Part shown: positions 1 to 5,122 of the stretch, piece by piece | How the letters are laid out: the number at the start of each line of letters is the position of its first letter | How positions within the stretch are numbered: position 1 is the first letter of the stretch | Assembly (NCBI GenBank): GCA_018817365.1 | Contig: JAHISY010000127.1 | Span: forward strand, 1 to 14,638 | DNA: 14,638 bases | Direction of reading: 5' to 3' | Origin: Patescibacteria group bacterium | Lineage (GTDB): Bacteria > Patescibacteriota > Gracilibacteria > JAHISY01 | The notes under the pieces: model-generated | Database searches by the model: none | The model's input: only the letters and a program-made list of their open reading frames with translations | Told to the model about the DNA's origin: nothing | Made by a program: the position numbers and the translations under genes

Positions 1-440
1 ATCCCCGCGAGTGAAATCCCGAGATTCACGATTTCAATTTCAGGCAACGCGGAGGCGAGAAAATACAGCGGAATGCTGCTCCCAAAATCGAGTTTTTCAT
101 CTTCGAGAATCGCTGTCTGCATCCTGCGCGAATGAATCCCTTCGATAATTTGCGCGGTGAGCAATCTGTCTCTCGCGTAAATTTTGGCATCCCCTTCCAC
201 GCCGAATTCTTCGAAACTTGCGGTGAAGTTCTGACCTCGAGGAACACGAACGACAAATTTGTCGATTTCGATTTCCGCGTGGGGCGTCAGGAGAATCAAA
301 GTTTGCGGCGGATTCTGTTTTAATCTCAAACTCACCGTCAAAAGAGCTTGGATTGTTTTTTCGAATTTTTTCGTTTCCTCCCCGCCGATTTTAGGAATGA
401 TCGCGGGCGGGTGCGGAGCGAAAATACCGTGAGTGAGCAT
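1..440 (-). CDS. LigB/MEMO-type class III extradiol dioxygenase-like protein (5' part, runs off left edge)
   Basis: The minus strand is open from an ATG at 440 to the window edge, giving 146 residues. An in-frame TAA lies 9 nt upstream of the ATG, which fixes the start. The N-terminus reads HGIFAPHPPAIIPKIGG, a pattern I recognise from LigB-fold proteins of the AmmeMemoRadiSam/MEMO group. Candidate metal-ligand histidines are His10 (APHPP) and His54 (TPHAE). Around residues 117-127 the protein reads LDFGSSIPLYF, where relatives usually have LDHG-x-x-VPL, so the usual active-site His is Phe119. The family includes aromatic-ring dioxygenases and proteins of unclear role that travel with AMMECR1 and radical-SAM partners. 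The partner genes would lie left of the window and cannot be seen. The gene is divergent from the Rrf2 regulator. The family is fairly sure; the substrate is unknown. Confidence 0.75.
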   Translation of the reverse strand, partial: MLTHGIFAPHPPAIIPKIGGEETKKFEKTIQALLTVSLRLKQNPPQTLILLTPHAEIEIDKFVVRVPRGQNFTASFEEFGVEGDAKIYARDRLLTAQIIEGIHSRRMQTAILEDEKLDFGSSIPLYFLASALPEIEIVNLGISLAG

Positions 441-446
441 TTTTGG

Positions 447-452
447 ATTTTA
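447..452 (-). promoter_or_regulatory. -10 box for the LigB/MEMO-like gene, leaderless spacing
   Basis: On the minus strand GCTAAAAT is followed by exactly six nucleotides and then the ATG at 440. A -10 hexamer normally ends 6-7 nt before the transcription start, so the mRNA would begin at the start codon. The -35 is weak (TTTTGT at 17-bp spacing) and overlaps the operator-like palindrome at 464-486. Confidence 0.5.
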
Positions 453-463
453 GCAAAACTTGT

Positions 464-486
464 TTTAACACAAAATTTGTATTAAA
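464..486. promoter_or_regulatory. 23-bp near-perfect palindrome, candidate Rrf2 operator
   Basis: The left arm TTTAACACAAA and the right arm TTTGTATTAAA flank a central A and match as inverted repeats at 10 of 11 positions. The site lies between the divergent LigB/MEMO-like gene and the Rrf2 gene, 13 nt upstream of the Rrf2 ATG. It overlaps the likely -35 region of the leftward promoter and a TATTAA that could serve as -10 for rrf2. A dimeric winged-helix regulator next door makes autoregulation, and possibly control of both directions, the natural inference. The sequence is not the E. coli IscR consensus. Confidence 0.6.
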
Positions 487-499
487 CTCGTTTACATAC

Positions 500-889
500 A
501 TGCAATTTTCAAAAGCGGCTGAATACGCGATTCTCGGACTCACCCATCTCGCACGAGAGAAAGACAAATCCGCGAGCGTGAGTGAAATCGCGCGCGCGGA
601 AAAACTCTCGCTTTATTTTTTACGGAATGTTTTTCAAAAATTAAAAAGCGCGAAACTCGTGGCAGCGAAACGCGGTAGCGGCTACACGCTTGTGAAATCC
701 GCGAGTGAAATTTCACTGAAAACAGTACTCGAAGCAGTGGAACAGAAACTCGCGATTCACGCGTGTTTGCAAAAAAAGGAGACTGACTGCGCCCGCGCAA
801 AAAATTGTAAAATCATCCTCCGTCTCGCAGAAGTGCAGCGGCGGCTGCTCGCGGATCTGGATAAAATTCGTTTAACTGATTTACTCTGA
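500..889 (+). CDS. Rrf2-family (IscR-like) transcriptional regulator with Fe-S ligand cysteines
   Basis: This 129-residue protein starts MQFSKAAEYAILGLTHLA, the typical Rrf2 N-terminus. A longer TTG-initiated reading from 443 would pass through the palindrome and adds unrelated residues, so the ATG at 500 is preferred. A winged helix-turn-helix spans about residues 26-63, with GSGYTL in the wing. Three cysteines, Cys89, Cys97 and Cys103, have the C-x7-C-x5-C spacing of the cluster-binding loop of IscR/NsrR-type members, so the protein probably senses Fe-S cluster status or a related signal. One nucleotide separates its TGA from the nifU ATG, and nifS follows, so it most likely controls this Fe-S assembly operon. 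No Shine-Dalgarno is visible. Family assignment is firm; the exact signal is inferred. Confidence 0.9.
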   Translation: MQFSKAAEYAILGLTHLAREKDKSASVSEIARAEKLSLYFLRNVFQKLKSAKLVAAKRGSGYTLVKSASEISLKTVLEAVEQKLAIHACLQKKETDCARAKNCKIILRLAEVQRRLLADLDKIRLTDLL

Positions 890-890
890 A

Positions 891-1496
891 ATGAATCAAA
901 ACTGGATTTATTCCGAAACAGTAAAAGATCACTTCTTCAATCCTCGTAATTTTTTGAAAGGAGCCGAGGCGGATTTCCGCGCGGACGGAATCGGAGAAGT
1001 CGGTTCGCCCGCGTGCGGAGACGTGATGAAAATGTGGATCAAGGTGGATCGGGAGAATGATCGGATTGTGGATTTGAAGTGGAAGACTTTCGGCTGCGCG
1101 AGCGCAATCGGGAGTACTTCAATGCTTTCAGAAATGATTTTGGAAAATGGCGGAATGAAAATCGAGGACGCGCTGAAAATCACTCCGGCTGATATTTTGA
1201 AGCGGCTCGGCGGACTGCCAAAAAATAAAATTCACTGCTCAGTGCTCGGCGACAAAGTTTTGCGAGCAGCGGTGAATGATTATTTTTTGAAATCCAATCA
1301 ACCAGCTCGAATCGCCAGGGATGCGAAATCGAAAATTATTTGCGAATGCCTCGGCGTGAGTGAACGGGAACTCGATCTCGCGCTCGCGGCGGGCGACCGA
1401 ACTTTCGAAGATTTCCAGCGACGAACGAAAGCGGGCAGCGGGTGCGGGAAGTGCGTGAAAAAGATTGAAAAAATGATTACAAAGAGGTTGAAATAA
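891..1496 (+). CDS. nifU: NifU-type Fe-S scaffold: IscU-like domain plus BFD-like [2Fe-2S] domain
   Basis: The 201-residue protein has two recognisable parts. Residues 1-135 are the IscU/NifU N-terminal scaffold: YSETVKDHFFNPRN near the start, then cluster-assembly residues Cys42 (PACGD, with Asp44), Cys69 (FGCASAIGSTSM) and Cys116 (KIHCSVLGDKV). Residues 148-190 are a BFD-like [2Fe-2S] segment with Cys151/Cys153 and Cys185/Cys188. The C-terminal Nfu domain of classical NifU (about 300 residues) is absent, and the protein ends in a lysine-rich helix. It would assemble clusters from sulfur supplied by the desulfurase encoded next. It starts one nucleotide after the regulator, suggesting translational coupling, and a 30-bp palindrome follows ten nucleotides after its stop. 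No nitrogenase genes are seen, so a housekeeping role is more likely than nitrogen fixation. Confidence 0.93.
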   Translation: MNQNWIYSETVKDHFFNPRNFLKGAEADFRADGIGEVGSPACGDVMKMWIKVDRENDRIVDLKWKTFGCASAIGSTSMLSEMILENGGMKIEDALKITPADILKRLGGLPKNKIHCSVLGDKVLRAAVNDYFLKSNQPARIARDAKSKIICECLGVSERELDLALAAGDRTFEDFQRRTKAGSGCGKCVKKIEKMITKRLK

Positions 1497-1505
1497 AATA
1501 AAACC

Positions 1506-1535
1506 GTTAACCTCCGAGATATCTCGGAGGTTAAC
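1506..1535. repeat. 30-bp perfect palindrome between nifU and nifS
   Basis: The left arm GTTAACCTCCGAGAT is followed directly by its exact reverse complement, centred on GATATC. It sits in the nifU-nifS gap and would form a strong hairpin in the operon mRNA. No T-run follows, so it is not an ordinary terminator. It shares its outer GTTAACCT with the palindrome at 7722-7753, whose core differs. Confidence 0.95.
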
Positions 1536-1540
1536 TCCAC

Positions 1541-1575
1541 GAACCAAGAACCAATGACCAAGAACTCTGAACTGA
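1541..1575 (+). repeat. Heptamer array spanning the nifS start codon
   Basis: Five contiguous 7-nt units read GAACCAA, GAACCAA, TGACCAA, GAACTCT, GAACTGA. The nifS ATG (1554-1556) is formed at the junction of units two and three, and NifS residues 2-7 are encoded by the array. The same unit recurs inside nifS at 2144-2178. Confidence 0.85.
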
Positions 1576-2819
1576 TTTATCTCGATCACGCTGCCACCAC
1601 CCCGCTTGCGCCGGAAGTTTTGGAGGCGATGCTGCCCTTTTTGCGAGAAGAATTTGGAAACGCCGGTTCGATTCATTCGAAAGGTCAGTCTGCGAAAAAC
1701 GCGATTGAAAAAGCGCGGCGGGATGTTGCGGAAATTTTGTACTGCGAACCGGAAGAAATAATTTTTACGAGCGGCGGAACGGAGAGCGACAATCTCGCGC
1801 TCCGCGGAGTTTTGGAAAACTTGTCCCCGCGACCTGTCCTTTCGAATCCCGCGAAGGCGGGAGAAGAGGGAAACGGATCAAAGGTTGGAAAGCGGGAATC
1901 AAAAAACGCCCACCTCATTATTTCAGAAATCGAACATCCCGCGATCCTCCGCGCAGCTGAACTTTTGAAAAAACAAGGGATTGAACTAACGAAAATTCCG
2001 GTCGGGAAAAATGGAATCGTGGACGCGCGAAAAATTGAAAAAGCAATCCAGTCAAATACAAAATTGATTTCCGTGATGCTCGCAAATAACGAAATCGGCA
2101 CGATTCAACCGATCCGCGAAATCGGGAAGATGATTCGAAAGATGAATCAAGAACAAAGAACCAAGAACCAAGAACTAATCTTCCACACTGATGCGGTGCA
2201 AGTCGGCGGAATTTTGAATCTCGACACGCGACATCTGAAAGTCGATCTCCTCTCGCTTTCGGCTCACAAATTTTACGGACCGAAAGGGACGGGTATTCTT
2301 TTTGCGAGAAAAGGAACACAGCTTGCTCCGCAAATTTTGGGTGGCGGGCAGGAACGCGGACGGCGGGCCGGCACGGAAAATGTGGCGGGGATCGTGGGAG
2401 CAGCCGCAGCCTTGAAACTCGCGGAAAATTCGCGAGAAAAAGAATTCGCGAGACTTTCAAAGTTGCGGGATTATTTTGTCGGAAAAATTCTCGCCGAAAT
2501 TCCACGCGTTCGGCTGAACGGAGATTCGAAAAATCGGCTACCCGGAAACGCGAATTTTTCTTTTTTTGGAATTGAAGGCGAAAGTATTCTCCTTCGTCTC
2601 GACTTCGCAGGAATCGCGGCGAGCAGCGGCAGCGCGTGCGCAAGCGGAGATTTGGAACCCTCGCACGTTTTGACCGCGCTCGGAATTCCGCGCGAATGGC
2701 TACACGGCAGTATCCGCTTCACACTCGGAAAATCGACGACGAAAAAAGATTTGACGCGAGTGGCGCAAGTTTTGAAAAAAATCGTGGTCGATTTGCGCGC
2801 GCTCTCTCCTGTTGAATGA
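1554..2819 (+). CDS. nifS: Cysteine desulfurase (NifS/IscS class)
   Basis: This 421-residue PLP enzyme converts L-cysteine to alanine and passes persulfide sulfur to the scaffold encoded upstream. YLDHAATTPL begins at residue 9, His128 lies in SEIEHPA, Asp213 and Gln216 in HTDAVQ, the Schiff-base Lys239 in SLSAHKFYGPKG, and the catalytic loop Cys362 in SSGSACASG, with the extended loop of the IscS/NifS group. Family members usually begin about one residue before YLD; here the first residues come from a heptamer array. Two extra segments stand out: about residues 88-118, containing a hairpin repeat, and about 197-208, encoded by five GAACCAA-type heptamers. Both fall between conserved blocks, so the enzyme may remain functional. 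The stop overlaps the maf start (ATGA). No Shine-Dalgarno is visible. Confidence 0.95.
   Translation: MTKNSELIYLDHAATTPLAPEVLEAMLPFLREEFGNAGSIHSKGQSAKNAIEKARRDVAEILYCEPEEIIFTSGGTESDNLALRGVLENLSPRPVLSNPAKAGEEGNGSKVGKRESKNAHLIISEIEHPAILRAAELLKKQGIELTKIPVGKNGIVDARKIEKAIQSNTKLISVMLANNEIGTIQPIREIGKMIRKMNQEQRTKNQELIFHTDAVQVGGILNLDTRHLKVDLLSLSAHKFYGPKGTGILFARKGTQLAPQILGGGQERGRRAGTENVAGIVGAAAALKLAENSREKEFARLSKLRDYFVGKILAEIPRVRLNGDSKNRLPGNANFSFFGIEGESILLRLDFAGIAASSGSACASGDLEPSHVLTALGIPREWLHGSIRFTLGKSTTKKDLTRVAQVLKKIVVDLRALSPVE
1847..1862 (+). repeat. Short hairpin repeat inside nifS
   Basis: TCCCGC and GCGGGA form 6-bp arms around GAAG. It lies in the extra segment of NifS (residues about 88-118) and resembles the hairpin repeats inside the GIY-YIG and GAPDH genes, so the extra segment is probably repeat-derived. 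Confidence 0.55.
2144..2178 (+). repeat. In-frame heptamer array inside nifS
   Basis: Five contiguous units read GAATCAA, GAACAAA, GAACCAA, GAACCAA, GAACTAA. They encode about NQEQRTKNQEL, extra residues just before the conserved FHTDAVQ block. The unit matches the array at the nifS start. Confidence 0.9.
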
Positions 2820-3370
2820 AAATTATTCTCGCCTCATCTTCGCCGCGGAGAATCAAATTGCTCGCGAAACTCGTGAAAGATTTCGAAGTAAAACCCGCCG
2901 CAATTGAAGAGAAAATCGATGCTGAAAAGTCGGCGCATAAAAATGCGGAGCGGCTCGCAACGGAAAAAGCGCGAGCGGTTTTTGAGCCGGGAACTCTCAC
3001 GCTCGGCTGCGACACACTCGGCGAAATCGACGAAGAAGTTTTTGGAAAGCCGCGCGGGAAGCGCGCAGCAGCTGAATTGCTGCGAAAATTGAGCGGCAAA
3101 ACTCACGCGGTGGTCTCAAGTTTTTGCGCGAAAACAGATGAGCGAGAAATCACGGGGAGCGCAATCGCGCTGGTAAAATTTCGAAAGCTCAGCGAAGAAG
3201 AGATCGGAAAATATGTCGCGGAAAACCCAGTCGTTGAATTTGCTGGGGGCTACGCGATTCAGAATGACACGGGAAAATTCGTGGAGAGCGTGGCGGGAGA
3301 GATTGAAACAGTGATTGGTTTTCCTGGAAATAAAATTCGGGGAGTTCTAAATTCATTCGCGGCGAAATGA
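2816..3370 (+). CDS. maf: Maf-like nucleotide pyrophosphatase
   Basis: The 184-residue product is a normal-length Maf/YhdE-family protein. The phosphate-binding motif ASSSPRR is at residues 6-12, the acidic GCDTLGEID segment at 64-72 (Asp66), GKPRGKRAAAELLRKLSGKTH at about 77-97, and the C-terminal AGGYAIQ block at 143-149. Family members hydrolyse dTTP, UTP or modified nucleoside triphosphates to monophosphates, and some are linked to septum inhibition; the substrate cannot be read here. The DKAGGY motif of relatives is EFAGGY, a mild divergence. The ATG overlaps the nifS stop, so translation is probably coupled even though the function is unrelated to Fe-S assembly. The gene converges on the membrane-protein gene ending at 3378, with 7 nt between and no clear terminator. 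Confidence 0.92.
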   Translation: MKIILASSSPRRIKLLAKLVKDFEVKPAAIEEKIDAEKSAHKNAERLATEKARAVFEPGTLTLGCDTLGEIDEEVFGKPRGKRAAAELLRKLSGKTHAVVSSFCAKTDEREITGSAIALVKFRKLSEEEIGKYVAENPVVEFAGGYAIQNDTGKFVESVAGEIETVIGFPGNKIRGVLNSFAAK

Positions 3371-3377
3371 AGCGGTC

Positions 3378-3620
3378 TCAGATAAAAACTTTCTTTGCGT
3401 TTTTGCCGGCGCACTTCACTAGCGGCAGGACGATTTGCCACACCATCAGATAAACCGCGAGTGTGAACATTCCCAGCAACAGTAGCATCAACTGGAATCC
3501 TGAAACCTCGAATATCAAGGATCCAAATTTGAATGCCACGAGATTGAAAAAGGAGATTGCGAGAATCGCGAAAACCAAAAGCCGAAGCTGCCGAGCGTGA
3601 TTTGTTTTTTTTGAAAGCAT
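3378..3620 (-). CDS. Small two-helix membrane protein, last gene of the PrgI cluster
   Basis: This 80-residue hypothetical protein has a basic N-terminus (MLSKKTNHARQLR), hydrophobic segments at about 12-34 and 42-68, and a basic tail (AGKNAKKVF). The positive ends suggest both termini are cytoplasmic. It starts 19 nt after the TraC-like gene stop on the same strand, so it is probably cotranscribed with the type IV secretion-like genes and may be an accessory membrane component. I recognise no family. There is no Shine-Dalgarno, but the reading frame fills the gap between neighbours, which supports it being real. Confidence 0.7.
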   Translation of the reverse strand: MLSKKTNHARQLRLLVFAILAISFFNLVAFKFGSLIFEVSGFQLMLLLLGMFTLAVYLMVWQIVLPLVKCAGKNAKKVFI

Positions 3621-3639
3621 ACTAAAAGTGGTTAAAGGG

Positions 3640-4344
3640 TTAAATTGTTTTCGAATCGATTAAGTCAATCTCCTCGGGACGCTCCACCTTTTCGTTGCGA
3701 GCGGTGAGCGGATTGTAAATGCCGTAGAAAAGCTGGATGAGTTCGGGAGTCTCGAGTCTTTTCGATTTCAAGCCGCAGTTCTCCAATCCCCCCATCACTT
3801 GTTCCAAATTTTGTTCGAGCTTTTTTTTGAGCTGCGTGAATTCTTTTTTGCGCTGATTAAAAGCGGAAGTACTGTCTCCGGGATGGACAAAATTCCAAAA
3901 ATTCTGGAATGAATTCAGTGATTTTGCGCGCGGAGGATCATAAGGCACCACCACATAAAAACTTTTTTCCATAATGTCAGCGAATTCCACAAGCCGGCGG
4001 ATGTATTCGGAATATTCCGCGATTTGGTTTTTGAGCAGCTCGTTGGTCTGTCTCTTGCCCGCCTGTTTCAAATTGCCGAGGTAGCCGGAAATATCGAGCT
4101 TCTTCGAGCGCACCACGATTTGAATTGGAAAGTCGATCGAATTGAGGAAGCCTTGATACGAAAACATAAGCGCGTTTTGCTCCTCCTCCGATTTGAGATT
4201 CACATTTACGCTATCCACTTCCAATATCGCGCGCATCCCCCCATTCTTTAGCACCACGGTATCATCGTGAATCTCTCCAATTCGGAGATAAAATTGCGTG
4301 CTGCCTTGCGGATTTTTGTGCGTGCTTTGACGAACTGAATCCAT
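3640..4344 (-). CDS. TraC/VirB4 N-terminal-like protein without ATPase domain
   Basis: The 234-residue product has the pattern IGEIHDDTVVLKNGGMRAILEV (about residues 22-43), then NLKSEEEQNALMFSYQGFLNSIDFPIQIVVRSKKLD (about 50-84). I recognise this from TraC-like proteins that follow PrgI-family genes in Candidate Phyla Radiation genomes and correspond to the N-terminal domain of VirB4/TraC ATPases. A charged region at about 160-185 (KKEFTQLKKKLEQNLEQ) is probably coiled coil. There is no Walker A motif and the frame stops before any ATPase domain; no separate VirB4 gene follows within the window. It likely works with the PrgI-family protein in a type IV secretion or pilus-like membrane complex. 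The start codon abuts an octamer array. The assignment rests on pattern memory, not a search. Confidence 0.72.
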   Translation of the reverse strand: MDSVRQSTHKNPQGSTQFYLRIGEIHDDTVVLKNGGMRAILEVDSVNVNLKSEEEQNALMFSYQGFLNSIDFPIQIVVRSKKLDISGYLGNLKQAGKRQTNELLKNQIAEYSEYIRRLVEFADIMEKSFYVVVPYDPPRAKSLNSFQNFWNFVHPGDSTSAFNQRKKEFTQLKKKLEQNLEQVMGGLENCGLKSKRLETPELIQLFYGIYNPLTARNEKVERPEEIDLIDSKTI

Positions 4345-4496
4345 ATTGGGTTATTAAGTTATTGAGTTCTAAGTTATTAAGTTGTCTCTCTTAATTTTTT
4401 ATCCTCCCTGCATTTTAATTTTTGAGCTGCAGTTTTTACTTCTAAACTTTGACTTACTGACTCATTGACTTACTGACCTACTGACCTACTGACTTA
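4345..4496. repeat. Intergenic octamer arrays between the PrgI and TraC-like genes
   Basis: Two arrays fill most of this gap. At 4449-4496 six contiguous units alternate around CTGACYTA/TTGACTTA, and the PrgI stop codon (4494-4496) is part of the last unit. At 4345-4383 units such as ATTGGGTT, ATTAAGTT and ATTGAGTT (one shortened to CTAAGTT) abut the TraC-like start codon. The middle (about 4384-4448) shows no structure I can name. Confidence 0.85.
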
Positions 4497-4910
4497 ACTG
4501 TCTAATATCTTGGAAAGTTTCTCGACTTCATCAATCGAAGCTTTTGATTTTGTTTTCTTTGCTGTTTTTGTCGCGTTGCTCTGCTTTTTGTCGAAAGCGG
4601 AGGACTGTGGAAAAACATCCCCCGCAGATTTCACCCACACGCGCTTCGTTTCATTGAGATAACGTTCAAAAAGAAGCAGGATAAAACTCACGAAAGGAAT
4701 ACCGCGAATTTTGAGAAAAGCTACCGCCACGGTGAGAAGTCCGAGCGCAAATACCGGAGGCATCCAGACTTGCGAGCTCTGTTGCTCGAGCATGAGATAA
4801 ATGAGGTAAGTGAATCCGCCCCCCACTCCGACGATCACGAACTGACGGAGAGTCATGAAAGGCAGAATCCTGTCTTCGATCTGGACGTTCTGAGGAACTT
4901 TGAATTGCAT
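4494..4910 (-). CDS. PrgI-family membrane protein
   Basis: This 138-residue protein begins MQFKVPQNVQIEDRILPFMTLRQF, the characteristic opening of PrgI-family proteins, which are small membrane proteins of Gram-positive and CPR type IV secretion loci. Hydrophobic segments lie at about 22-41 and 49-68, followed by a hydrophobic, possibly membrane-associated stretch (GIPFVSFILLLFERYL, about 70-85) and a lysine-rich cytoplasmic tail (about 105-135) that is longer than I expect for the family. It is the first gene of a three-gene minus-strand cluster with the TraC-like and small membrane proteins. It is preceded by a leader of about 160 nt filled with heptamers. Family assignment is good; the exact role in the complex is unknown. 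Confidence 0.85.
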   Translation of the reverse strand: MQFKVPQNVQIEDRILPFMTLRQFVIVGVGGGFTYLIYLMLEQQSSQVWMPPVFALGLLTVAVAFLKIRGIPFVSFILLLFERYLNETKRVWVKSAGDVFPQSSAFDKKQSNATKTAKKTKSKASIDEVEKLSKILDS

Positions 4911-4937
4911 TTTGTTGAATGTTCAATGTGTAATTAA

Positions 4938-5060
4938 TTTTTACTTCTTGCTTCTTGCCTATTATTTCCCACTTACTACTCACTACCGATTAATTACTGC
5001 CTACTCAATGGTTCTTAGCTCATATTTATTACTTTTTACTTCTTACTTTTTACTTCATTG
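4938..5060 (-). repeat. Phased heptamer array in the PrgI leader
   Basis: Read on the plus strand, units such as TTTTTAC, TTCTTGC, TTCTTGC, TTCCCAC, TTACTAC, TTCTTAC and TTTTTAC run in one 7-nt register across about 120 nt, with only a 4-nt slip near 4987-4997. On the transcribed strand the consensus is about GTAAGAA. It occupies the presumed 5' leader of the PrgI transcript. Confidence 0.75.
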
Positions 5061-5079
5061 TTTTGTTTTAAATCACTTC

Positions 5080-5108
5080 ATTTTAGCAAAATCCCGCCCT
5101 AAAAACAA
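5080..5108 (-). promoter_or_regulatory. Putative promoter of the PrgI cluster
   Basis: On the minus strand TTGTTT (5103-5108) and TAAAAT (5080-5085, within GCTAAAAT) are separated by 17 bp. Predicted transcription would begin near 5073, leaving a leader of about 160 nt before the PrgI ATG. The box matches those of other genes here, but no ORF begins at the leaderless distance. Confidence 0.5.
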
Positions 5109-5122
5109 CCTAAAAACAAGCT

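Noticed and set aside
443..499. Longer TTG-initiated Rrf2 protein
   Set aside because: The extra 19 residues cross the operator palindrome and do not match the family, whose N-terminus begins at the ATG at 500.
1506..1535. Terminator after nifU
   Set aside because: No T-run follows, and nifS begins 18 nt later in the same direction.
891..2819. Nitrogen fixation locus
   Set aside because: NifU/NifS naming reflects family only; no nifH, nifD or nifK is present and the setting is a housekeeping Fe-S operon.
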